Source: Methanoperedens sp049303315
GTDB taxonomy: Archaea > Halobacteriota > Methanosarcinia > Methanosarcinales > Methanoperedenaceae
Reading direction: 5' to 3'
DNA: 64,000 nucleotides
Assembly: GCA_049303315.1 (NCBI GenBank)
Contig: JBAQMZ010000013.1
Location: 46,093 to 110,092 of the forward strand
How positions within the stretch are numbered: the first letter of the stretch is position 1; every line of letters starts with the position of its first letter. Below the pieces are notes generated by a model. That model saw only the letters and a program-made list of their open reading frames with translations. It searched no databases and had not been told where the DNA came from. Of this stretch, positions 1 to 7,870 are shown piece by piece. The position numbers and the translations under genes are program-made.

Positions 1-1375
1 AAATAAACCATTCAATGCCCAATGAGTTTGCAATTCTTAAAAAAGGTTTATAATTTGTTCCACTTACACTTAAGAAACTTATACCTAATTCGAATGGATA
101 ACGTCCCCAATATTTTTTTGCAAAGATAGGTAAAGCTTGATCTTCAGTTTCTCCTTCAAATAATACTAAGGCCCTGGCAAACAAAAGTTCACCTCGTGTA
201 TAAATTACTTCTCTGTTAAGTTTCCGTATGTCTTCTGCATCTAAAGTATCTAAATTAATGGGGTTTACGTCTGTTGATTCTCCTTTTTTATTAAAATGAC
301 GGATTGATTGCAACGGTGATTGACTAGATATATAAGGAGAATGTGTACTAATAAATTTTTGTCCCATAATATTATTTAATTGCTCAAATATATGACGTTG
401 CGCTTGTGGATGAAGGTGTGCTTCTGGTTCTTCTAATGCCAGAATTGGATAAAATGGCTTGTTTTTTTCTTTAGCTTGATTACATTTCCAAGAAATATAT
501 GCTTCAAATGTCAAAAGGGTGGCCCAACTTCTCGTTCCCATTCCATGATTCGATAGTGAGAAACTTTCAGCATCTCCATCTTTATAATGAATATCCATTC
601 CTCTGTTTAAATCACGTATTTTTCTTGTTAAAGGAGTAATTCTAACTCCCTCATTTATATTTGAATTTGAATTGGATTTGTTTAAATTCTCCAAACTATT
701 TTTTAAATGTTGCAAAACTTTACTATTTTTTATAATTTTTTCATTTATATCGCTTAACTCACCTTCTATTTCTTCTACATCTTTATTTGATAACCCTATA
801 TCCGAAACCAATTTACCCCAGAATGAACTTCGATTTTTAAGATCTTCCTGAATATCTCGTTGAGCATACATAAAATAAAGAGGAATTGCTTCTAACAGTT
901 TTTTTGATAAACCTGGCTTACCTTTTGATTTTTCAATATCATCAGGATTGGTTTTCCATTCTGTTAGATAAAATTGTGAGATCTCATATTCATTTTTATC
1001 AAAATTATATTCACCTATAGTTCTTACCGCAAAAAATTCGTTGTCCTTATCATCTTGTTGTATCATCATCCCCAAATGTTCTTTCCATATACCTTCAAAT
1101 GCAGCTATTTGTTTATTATCATTATCTACTGGAACAATTAATATGTCAATAATAACTTTTCTATCATTTGGTAATACTTCATTTTTATGAATAAAAATGT
1201 CATCGTGATTAAAATTTTTATTACTAGTACCCAAAGCTAATTCTAAACATCTTAAAAGACTAGTTTTACCATAATTATTTTGCCCCACTAACAGAGTTAA
1301 CGGTTCAAGAAACACATTAACTTTTTCTAATGAGTGATAATTCCGAACTCGTATTTCTTTCAATAAGATGCCCAT
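1..1375 (-). CDS. OLD-family ATP-dependent nuclease (AAA ATPase plus TOPRIM), 3' end outside window
   Basis: The minus-strand frame is open from an ATG at 1375 to the window edge, about 458 residues without a stop. The N-terminus begins MGILLKEIRVRNYHSLEKV and is followed by a Walker A motif GQNNYGKTS, typical of SMC/RecF-like ATPases. About two thirds along is a Walker B-like stretch ALEEPEAHLHP followed by a switch segment STHSPY. After the ATPase comes ALVLFEGETEDQALP, the glutamate-containing start of a TOPRIM nuclease domain. This order is that of OLD (overcoming lysogenization defect) nucleases, which act alone or with a GajB/UvrD helicase in phage defence. The partner and the C-terminus would lie left of the window. 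The gene is visibly AT-richer than its right-hand neighbours, consistent with horizontal acquisition. Confidence 0.85.
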   Translation of the reverse strand, partial: MGILLKEIRVRNYHSLEKVNVFLEPLTLLVGQNNYGKTSLLRCLELALGTSNKNFNHDDIFIHKNEVLPNDRKVIIDILIVPVDNDNKQIAAFEGIWKEHLGMMIQQDDKDNEFFAVRTIGEYNFDKNEYEISQFYLTEWKTNPDDIEKSKGKPGLSKKLLEAIPLYFMYAQRDIQEDLKNRSSFWGKLVSDIGLSNKDVEEIEGELSDINEKIIKNSKVLQHLKNSLENLNKSNSNSNINEGVRITPLTRKIRDLNRGMDIHYKDGDAESFSLSNHGMGTRSWATLLTFEAYISWKCNQAKEKNKPFYPILALEEPEAHLHPQAQRHIFEQLNNIMGQKFISTHSPYISSQSPLQSIRHFNKKGESTDVNPINLDTLDAEDIRKLNREVIYTRGELLFARALVLFEGETEDQALPIFAKKYWGRYPFELGISFLSVSGTNYKPFLRIANSLGIEWFI

Positions 1376-1494
1376 ATGTTACCTCTTCATTTCTTAAAAT
1401 CCAGTATGTAAATTGCTATAATTCTTCACGGCTTATATTGGGAATAGGTGTTAATGCATTATTAACTTTTTGAAGAAATATAGTTCACTTATCT

Positions 1495-3519
1495 TTATGC
1501 CCCGCTTCCCACAAATATCAAAGCAACGACCAGCGTGATAAGTATGTAAAGCAGGTATGTCTGGATGTACCCGGTCTGGATAACTCTCATTAATCTCGAC
1601 ACCGTAAGCACCAGCCATGTGACAGGTCTGTACAAATATCGCTCAAATACCGGCTCTATCTCTGACTCGAAAATCACCCTGTCCTTAAAGAACGGCGAAT
1701 CCGAATAAGTGGTCTGGATCTCCCTGCGGGGACGGAATATATTGCCAAGCCACATGCGTATGGGTTTTGAGAAAGCTGTCGCCGTGTATTCATTCCGGGA
1801 AGTCAAAACAGGTTGTCCGCATCCCCATGTTTCGTATTTCACCGTATTCGTCCGGCTCATCAGCATATACACGATAACAGGAAGCGGGAGAATGACAAAT
1901 ACCAGAAGGGCAATCCAGGTTGTGGAAATGCTTGCGGGGAACGAGGAAAGTGTTCCGATTGTTAAATCAAAACTGATCCTTGAAGCTATACTTGTCCCGA
2001 CAAGCGGGGCGGATACCGAATCAAGTATACCTACAACATAAAAAGGGAGGACGCCAAGAACAATGCACATCAAAGCAGGAATAGCCATTCCTGCAAGCAT
2101 TGGCACCGGCACTTCTTTTGCATGTTCCGCATGGGGGCTTCTTGGCAGCGCAAGAAAACTTATGCCGAACGCCTTTACAAAACAAGCGGCTGCAAGAGCG
2201 CCTGTCAGGGCAAGACCTGCGCCGCTAAAAAGCACTGCAATTTTTATAATGTTATCCGTGAGATTGATGCTCAGCAACTGCGCCTGCAATGTAAGCCACT
2301 CGCTTACAAAACCATTGAATGGCGGCAGCGCCGAGATGGATATAGCGCCTATCAGGAAAAAGAAGGCAGTCCAGGGCATTCTCTTAATCAGGCCCCCATA
2401 TTCTTCGATATTTTTGGTGTGGGTTGAATATATAATTGAACCTGCGCCCATGAAGAGCAGGGATTTGAAGACAGCGTGGTTAATCGTGTGGTAGAGAGCG
2501 GCTATCAATCCGAATGCTGCAAGGTCAGGGTGCCCGGAAGCCATAAAAATCATGGAAACCCCTACTCCGATAAGGATTATCCCGATATTTTCGACGCTGT
2601 GGAAAGCAAGAAGGCGTTTCATATCGTGTTCCATTAATGCATACATCACACCGATAAGGGCGGAAACCGATGCTATAATCAACAAGAGCATTCCCCACCA
2701 CCAGGCTCCGCCTCCAAGGAAATCAATAGAAACCCGGATGAGCATGTAAATCGCAGTTTTAATCATTACACCCGACATGAGCGCAGATACGTTACTTGGC
2801 GCGGCCGGATGGGCGTATGGAAGCCAGATATGGAGCGGGACGATACCTGCTTTGGTCCCGAATCCGATAAGCGCGAAAAGGAAAGCTATATCTTTTAAAT
2901 GGGAGGGCATGGTCATGCCCGCGGCTCGGAATGTTTCGAAGCTGAAACTGCCGCCAGAACCTGCCATTATCAAAAATGATAAAATAATGAAGCCGGTTCC
3001 GACATGAGTCATTACAATATATATGAATCCCGCTTTCCTTGTTTCCAGCTTTTCATGCTCAAAGACCACAAGGAAATACGATATTACTGACATCAGTTCC
3101 CAGACTATCAGGAACATGACTGCATTGTTCGCAGAGACGACCAGTATCATGGAGAGAATGAAAATGTTATAAAGGAAACAGAGATAGCCGATATTCTTTT
3201 TACCGAAATATTCTCTCAGGTATCCTGTTGAATAAATCGAAACTGCAAAAGCTGTTATCGATATTGCAAAAATGAAGAATGCAGATAGCTTATCTGCAAA
3301 AAAGCCAAAATTCAGGATTGGTGAGCCTGAAAGAGTTAATGAGAAATCATTGCCCAATAAAATGGAACCTGAGAATATTATTCCGAATATGGAAGCAATG
3401 GAGGCGCTCAAAAAGGATGTATAAGTACAGATGCGATCATTCTTGTTAAAAATAAGCGCCGACGTCGCGCCAATCAAATAAAAAAGAATCATCCCGAAAA
3501 ATAAATAGGTGTCCATCAT
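1495..3519 (-). CDS. HyfB/NuoL-family proton-conducting membrane subunit (hydrogenase-4 component B-like)
   Basis: A 674-residue polytopic membrane protein of the antiporter-like NuoL/MrpA/HyfB superfamily. The central transporter domain contains the conserved segments VSYFLVVFEHEK, HIWLPYAHPAAPSNVSALMSG and LLAFHSVENIGIILIG, with lysines, histidines and a glutamate in membrane helices that carry protons in this family. The C-terminal extension WGCGQP followed by SKPIRMWLG is characteristic of HyfB/HycC proteins rather than of NuoL. Such proteins pump ions in hydrogenase-4, formate hydrogenlyase or related complexes. No other complex subunit is adjacent; the nearest relative of such a complex in the window is the NuoB-like gene 26 kb away. 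It may be an orphan or an alternative antiporter subunit for the Fpo complex, and this remains open. Confidence 0.85.
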   Translation of the reverse strand: MMDTYLFFGMILFYLIGATSALIFNKNDRICTYTSFLSASIASIFGIIFSGSILLGNDFSLTLSGSPILNFGFFADKLSAFFIFAISITAFAVSIYSTGYLREYFGKKNIGYLCFLYNIFILSMILVVSANNAVMFLIVWELMSVISYFLVVFEHEKLETRKAGFIYIVMTHVGTGFIILSFLIMAGSGGSFSFETFRAAGMTMPSHLKDIAFLFALIGFGTKAGIVPLHIWLPYAHPAAPSNVSALMSGVMIKTAIYMLIRVSIDFLGGGAWWWGMLLLIIASVSALIGVMYALMEHDMKRLLAFHSVENIGIILIGVGVSMIFMASGHPDLAAFGLIAALYHTINHAVFKSLLFMGAGSIIYSTHTKNIEEYGGLIKRMPWTAFFFLIGAISISALPPFNGFVSEWLTLQAQLLSINLTDNIIKIAVLFSGAGLALTGALAAACFVKAFGISFLALPRSPHAEHAKEVPVPMLAGMAIPALMCIVLGVLPFYVVGILDSVSAPLVGTSIASRISFDLTIGTLSSFPASISTTWIALLVFVILPLPVIVYMLMSRTNTVKYETWGCGQPVLTSRNEYTATAFSKPIRMWLGNIFRPRREIQTTYSDSPFFKDRVIFESEIEPVFERYLYRPVTWLVLTVSRLMRVIQTGYIQTYLLYILITLVVALIFVGSGA

Positions 3520-3711
3520 AACTACCCTATCGGTTTGCTAACTCCTTATCAATTGGAATAATCGACTCCAATTTTTTAGTTTTTGCATAAGAGCCAATGA
3601 ATACCTGTGATTTGTATTTAAGATTTCCTGAAAAAGTAAGAAAATCCATATCGATTATTAATGTAAGATGATATCAACTAAAGAAAGCTTATAGCCCTTA
3701 AAATCATTATT

Positions 3712-4632
3712 ATGTCCATGCTTGCCGTTAAAGCCGAAGGTTTATTTAAATATTATAAAGATGGCGCACATGGGAAAAAAGAAGTCCTGAAGAATGTTTC
3801 CATTGATATCGAAGAAGGCGAGATTTTCGGCATACTTGGACCTAACGGCGCAGGCAAGACCACGCTGATATCTATCCTTTCAACGCTCACAATACCGGAT
3901 AGCGGGAATGTGGAAGTCTTTGGAATCGATGCGCTTTTGGATCCGAATAGCGTGAAATGTATCGTGAATGTAAGCAGCGGGAATCCGAATTTTCCCTGGA
4001 GCCTTACGGTTTACGAGAACCTCAAATATTTTTCATTGCTCTACGGGTTAGACAATACGGCTATTGAAAAGGTCATTGATACGCTTGAACTTCTGCCTTT
4101 CAGGAATGTCAGGTTTGACTCGCTATCCACTGGCACAAAACAGCGCCTTTCGCTTGCGAAAGCCCTCCTCAATGAGCCGCGCCTCCTGTTCCTGGACGAA
4201 CCGACGGTTGGCCTTGACCCGGATATGGCGATTAAAATCAGGAGACTGATCAAGCGGATACATGATGAAAAAGGGATTACAATTGTACTGACAACCCATT
4301 ATATGAAAGAAGCCGAGCAGCTCTGCGAACGGATTGCATTTATCAAGAAAGGCGAGATAATTGCCAATGCAGCGCCGGCTGAGTTAAAGAGACAGATGAA
4401 GCTTGGCGAGACGATAACGATAGAGTACAAAGGGAAGTTTGATGATTCCCGGTTAAAGGATATTCCCGGTATTCTTGATATCCTGCACGAGAATGGGAAA
4501 ATAAAAATCGTGGCTGAGAATGTCGAATCTATTATCGATAATGTGATGAAGAAGTTCTGTGATATTCATATCAGGAATATTGAGATTTCCCAGCCCAACC
4601 TTGAGGATGTGTTCCTGAAACTTGCTCATTAA
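3712..4632 (+). CDS. ABC transporter ATP-binding protein (DrrA/CcmA type)
   Basis: A 306-residue ABC ATPase. Walker A is GPNGAGKTT near residue 46, the signature is LSTGTKQRLSLAKAL, Walker B is LLFLDEPTVGLD and the switch histidine is in TTHYMKEAEQL. About 80 residues follow the ATPase core, as in DrrA/NatA-type exporters that pair with an ABC-2 permease. No permease gene is next to it: the upstream gene is divergent and the downstream gene is rpiA. It therefore probably works with a membrane partner encoded elsewhere. ATG codons at 3712 and 3718 are both possible starts and no strong Shine-Dalgarno sequence separates them. Family is certain; the substrate cannot be read from the sequence. 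Confidence 0.88.
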   Translation: MSMLAVKAEGLFKYYKDGAHGKKEVLKNVSIDIEEGEIFGILGPNGAGKTTLISILSTLTIPDSGNVEVFGIDALLDPNSVKCIVNVSSGNPNFPWSLTVYENLKYFSLLYGLDNTAIEKVIDTLELLPFRNVRFDSLSTGTKQRLSLAKALLNEPRLLFLDEPTVGLDPDMAIKIRRLIKRIHDEKGITIVLTTHYMKEAEQLCERIAFIKKGEIIANAAPAELKRQMKLGETITIEYKGKFDDSRLKDIPGILDILHENGKIKIVAENVESIIDNVMKKFCDIHIRNIEISQPNLEDVFLKLAH

Positions 4633-4657
4633 ATGTATATAATAAAAAAGCATAAAA

Positions 4658-5347
4658 GTGCACATTATGAAAAGCTCCACCAAAATCAATCCCAAACAGG
4701 CCGCTGGCGAAAAAGCCGCGCAGCTCGTAAAAAACAACACGGTCGTCGGACTCGGCACAGGTTCAACAACCGCATATGCAATAAAAGAACTCGGAAAACG
4801 TGTGGCATCGGGCTTGAAAATACTGGGCGTGCCAACATCATACCAGTCAGCGTTCTTAGCAACAGAGAACGGCATCCCTCTTACCTCGCTTGATGAGCAT
4901 CCAATACTTGATATCGACATAGACGGGGCCGACCAGGTAGCCAATTTTGCGGCAATCAAAGGGGGCGGCGCGGCGCATACGAGGGAAAAAATCGTAGCTC
5001 AATCTGCGAAAAAGTTTGTTGTAGTGGCGGATGAATCCAAAGTCGCCGAAGTCCTGAACCACCCTGTTCCCCTCGAAGTCCTGCCTTTTGCGCGAAAGCT
5101 GGTTGTAAAACAGGTCGCAGAGTTGGGAGGAAATGCTGTTATGCGCATGGGCGTAAATAAAGACAGTCCTGTTATTTCGGATAACGGGAATTTCATCTTG
5201 GATGCGGATTTCGGGGAAATAGCCGACCCTGTTTCTCTCGACAGGGAGCTTTCACAGTGTACAGGCATCGTTGAGCACGGGATATTTACTAAAATCGATG
5301 CCGTTTATATCGGGAAAAAAGACGGCTCAGTAGAAATACTTGATTAG
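4658..5347 (+). CDS. rpiA: Ribose-5-phosphate isomerase A
   Basis: A 229-residue protein of normal length for RpiA, which interconverts ribose 5-phosphate and ribulose 5-phosphate to supply nucleotide synthesis. Family motifs are all present: the phosphate loop GLGTGSTTAYAIKELG, the catalytic DIDGADQV, and KGGGAAHTREKIVA. ATGs at 4658 and 4667 are both usable and there is no clear ribosome-binding site. It starts 25 bases after the ABC ATPase and may share its transcript. Its TAG stop overlaps the stop of the convergent nucleotidyltransferase gene by four bases, leaving no terminator space between them. Confidence 0.95.
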   Translation: MHIMKSSTKINPKQAAGEKAAQLVKNNTVVGLGTGSTTAYAIKELGKRVASGLKILGVPTSYQSAFLATENGIPLTSLDEHPILDIDIDGADQVANFAAIKGGGAAHTREKIVAQSAKKFVVVADESKVAEVLNHPVPLEVLPFARKLVVKQVAELGGNAVMRMGVNKDSPVISDNGNFILDADFGEIADPVSLDRELSQCTGIVEHGIFTKIDAVYIGKKDGSVEILD

Positions 5348-6519
5348 GAACCCTTTATTTCGTTCCCGAAGTCTTCATTCCCCATGTTCTCGCTGACCTT
5401 TGACCCGTTTTTAACCCTGACTTCTGGCCATATCCTTACCTGCGAATTCACTGTCACATCTTCTCCTATTATTACCCGCGGGCCAATGACCGTGCCTGTT
5501 TCAAGGATGCATGAGTCTTTTATTTTGGTAGCATTATCAATAACAGCACTTGAAACTGCTGTGTTTAAACCTATTTCGACATTATTGAAAATATACGAAG
5601 ATAAGATTCTTGAATTATTACCTATCTTACAGTTTGAGCCTATGGAGGTATAGGGGCCTATTAAAACATTGTCCCCGATGGATGTGTTCTCACCGATTAC
5701 TATTGGCCCTACGATAGAGGAATTTGATCCCATAGATACATCATGCCCGATATCAATAGGACCCGTTACTTTTGCATCTTTGATGTTCAGGCGCCCCGAA
5801 ATCTTCGTGCCTGGCATCTTTTCAAGCATCCACCTGCACGCCTCCCTGTAAGCCTGGGGGTTGCCTATGTCTGTCCATCTCCCGTGCACAAGGAAACCAT
5901 TAATATTCTCTCCACGTTTCATGAGGTCAGGGAAGAGGTCTTTAGCAAAATCGTATTTTTTCTTTGGTATAAAATCAATTACTTCAGGATCACAAACGTA
6001 TATGCCCGTGCTTGCAAGGTTGCTGAAAATCTCACCGGGTCCGGGTTTTTCAAAGAACCTGTTTATCCTGTTATTGACATCCATGTCCGCGATACCGTAC
6101 TCGCGCGGGTCATCTATCGGGATAAGACCGATGGTGACAGGCGCATCGTTTTTTTCATGGAAACGGACGAATTCCCGGAGTCCGAGGTCCATCACATGGT
6201 CGCCGCCCACTACCATGAAGGGCTCGCCTTCAAAGAGGTCTTCCGCATTTTTCACTCCCCCTGCAGTCCCCAGCTTCTCTTTTTCATGGACGTATTCAAC
6301 ATGCACGCCGTACATGCTGCCGTCGCCGAGCGCAGCTTCTATTTCACCGCCAAGATATCCCAGAGTTAGCACGATATCATTGAATCCCTCGATAGCCAGA
6401 TGTTCAACCAGATGTACTAATGACGGTTTATTCAAAAGTGGAATCATCGGTTTTGGTCGGTCAAAAGTCAGGGGGCGCAGTCTTGTCCCTTCGCCGCCGC
6501 ACATGATGCATGTTTTCAT
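5344..6519 (-). CDS. Sugar-phosphate nucleotidyltransferase with left-handed beta-helix domain
   Basis: A 391-residue protein. The N-terminal half is a GT-A nucleotidyltransferase with the activating motif GGEGTRLRPLTFDRPKPM, the metal-binding VVGGDHVMD and a substrate-site FEKPG. The C-terminal third is made of hexapeptide repeats (IGENTS, IGDNVL, IGPYTS, IGSNCK) forming a left-handed beta-helix. This architecture is shared by mannose-1-phosphate guanylyltransferases and glucose-1-phosphate thymidylyl/uridylyltransferases of archaeal surface-sugar synthesis; the specific nucleotide and sugar cannot be fixed. The ATG at 6519 is preferred because AAGGT lies eight bases upstream; a GTG at 6600 would add 27 residues and overlap torD. 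Confidence 0.88.
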   Translation of the reverse strand: MKTCIMCGGEGTRLRPLTFDRPKPMIPLLNKPSLVHLVEHLAIEGFNDIVLTLGYLGGEIEAALGDGSMYGVHVEYVHEKEKLGTAGGVKNAEDLFEGEPFMVVGGDHVMDLGLREFVRFHEKNDAPVTIGLIPIDDPREYGIADMDVNNRINRFFEKPGPGEIFSNLASTGIYVCDPEVIDFIPKKKYDFAKDLFPDLMKRGENINGFLVHGRWTDIGNPQAYREACRWMLEKMPGTKISGRLNIKDAKVTGPIDIGHDVSMGSNSSIVGPIVIGENTSIGDNVLIGPYTSIGSNCKIGNNSRILSSYIFNNVEIGLNTAVSSAVIDNATKIKDSCILETGTVIGPRVIIGEDVTVNSQVRIWPEVRVKNGSKVSENMGNEDFGNEIKGS

Positions 6520-6596
6520 TTTAATACCTTGCTCGAAATTGGTCTGGCAGTATATAGATATAACGAAAAAAGAAAGCTTGAGATTGAGTTTTTTGG

Positions 6597-7256
6597 TCAC
6601 CCGCCCAACTGCTCAATATCGGCGCTTAAATAGTGTTCCATTCTTTCTGTTTCTGACGAAATAAATCCACGCAGCAGCAACGCTGCACCCTTGTAAAAAT
6701 CCTGCTTTGTATTCTTTATTATATCGTCCGAGAATGCTGGAACCCATTTGTTCAAATGTTCCTCAAGGAATTTTCTCTGTAATTCTATGTGCTTCATTGC
6801 CTCATGAGCATCCTGGGTTTTCAGTGACGATGCTGTTTTATCGCAAAGGTATTCCATGAATTCAAGCTCTGCACTTATATGGTCGTCGGGACTGGTGTAA
6901 ATTCCCTTGACTTCAAGTCCAGCCTGAAGATATGCTTTCCTTACCTCGATGGTGGGCTGTTGCATCACAAGTCTGTCGTCTGTCCTGTATACTGATTCGT
7001 AAGGTGGCGCAGGCAATCTGTATGGACCTATGAACAGGCGTGTGTGTTCCAGCGCCAGTTTTTCTGGTTCGCAATTTGCGCCTTTTCCAAGCAGTTCCAA
7101 TCCTTTAACAACATCTGGAGTACTTGTGCTATCATTGACGCCATTGAGTTCTCTCAGATAGTTGAGAAGATCCTGGGAAGGGGGCTTAAGAAACACGTTT
7201 TTCAGCAGTGTGTAGATTTTACTTCTTATTTCACAGTCTTCTAATATTTCATTCAT
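6597..7256 (-). CDS. TorD/DmsD-family molybdoenzyme chaperone
   Basis: A 219-residue, mostly helical protein. The motifs EHTRLFIGP, PPYESVYR and DHISAELEFMEYL match the TorD/DmsD/NarJ chaperone family, which binds the Tat leader of a molybdenum enzyme and holds it until the molybdopterin cofactor is inserted. It lies last in the run of tatA, cytochrome, molybdoenzyme and 4Fe-4S subunit, 38 bases after the ferredoxin subunit, so the exported molybdoenzyme at 7871-10243 is its likely client. Family assignment is firm; client specificity is inferred from context. Confidence 0.88.
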   Translation of the reverse strand: MNEILEDCEIRSKIYTLLKNVFLKPPSQDLLNYLRELNGVNDSTSTPDVVKGLELLGKGANCEPEKLALEHTRLFIGPYRLPAPPYESVYRTDDRLVMQQPTIEVRKAYLQAGLEVKGIYTSPDDHISAELEFMEYLCDKTASSLKTQDAHEAMKHIELQRKFLEEHLNKWVPAFSDDIIKNTKQDFYKGAALLLRGFISSETERMEHYLSADIEQLGG

Positions 7257-7294
7257 CTAAAGTTTAACCAAAAAATTTAAAAAAAGATGTATTT

Positions 7295-7870
7295 CTACAT
7301 CTTTTTTGCCGGAATAAAGCGCGCAGAGGGGTCAGTGAACGCGGGATTGAACCCCGGAATTTCCTTAAGCGCCGGTGGATACTTCTTCTCCATCTCGCTC
7401 AGGTTCCCGCTCTCAAGGGCAAGACCCATGCAGGTCATTGCGCAGGCTGGCTTTAACCCCTGGTCGATACGGTGGAAGCAGTAATGACATTTCTCCACCT
7501 TCTTTGTCTCTGCGTTGTACTGAGGTGCGCCATACGGGCATGCCCACTCGCAGCGTCTGCATCCAATGCATTTGTCCTGGTCGATTATGACTATGCCATC
7601 CTTGGCGCGTTTTGTGATTGCATCCACAGGGCAGGATTTGAGACATGCAGGCTGCGCACAGTGGTTGCATGAGCTTGTGACGTAATATTTTACAGGCGAA
7701 GGATATTCACCTGTCTCACGGGTAATAACCCGCCTCCACCTCACGCCTACCACTACTTTGTTCTCATTCTTGCATCCGCCTTCACATGCCCTGCAACCCA
7801 CGCATCGCTCAAGGTTAATAGACCATCCTACCTGCTTATCCTTCGAAACTATTGGTATATCCACTGCCAT
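7295..7870 (-). CDS. Four-cluster 4Fe-4S electron-transfer subunit (DmsB/NrfC type)
   Basis: A 191-residue ferredoxin subunit with four cysteine groups: CVGCRACEGGC near residue 22, CNHCAQPACLKSC near 68, CIGCRRCEWAC near 101, and CHYC followed by CAMTC near 128-145. That is the full set of sixteen cysteines for four [4Fe-4S] clusters, as in the beta subunits of DMSO, polysulfide and arsenate reductases. It has no leader of its own and would be co-exported with the catalytic subunit immediately upstream, with only the stop codon between them. It should pass electrons between the catalytic subunit and the pentaheme cytochrome; no NrfD-type membrane anchor is encoded in this cluster. Confidence 0.93.
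   Translation of the reverse strand: MAVDIPIVSKDKQVGWSINLERCVGCRACEGGCKNENKVVVGVRWRRVITRETGEYPSPVKYYVTSSCNHCAQPACLKSCPVDAITKRAKDGIVIIDQDKCIGCRRCEWACPYGAPQYNAETKKVEKCHYCFHRIDQGLKPACAMTCMGLALESGNLSEMEKKYPPALKEIPGFNPAFTDPSARFIPAKKM

Noticed and set aside
5743..6664. Long plus-strand frames opposite the nucleotidyltransferase
   Set aside because: They are antisense to a clear coding gene, have no ribosome-binding sites and show no family similarity.
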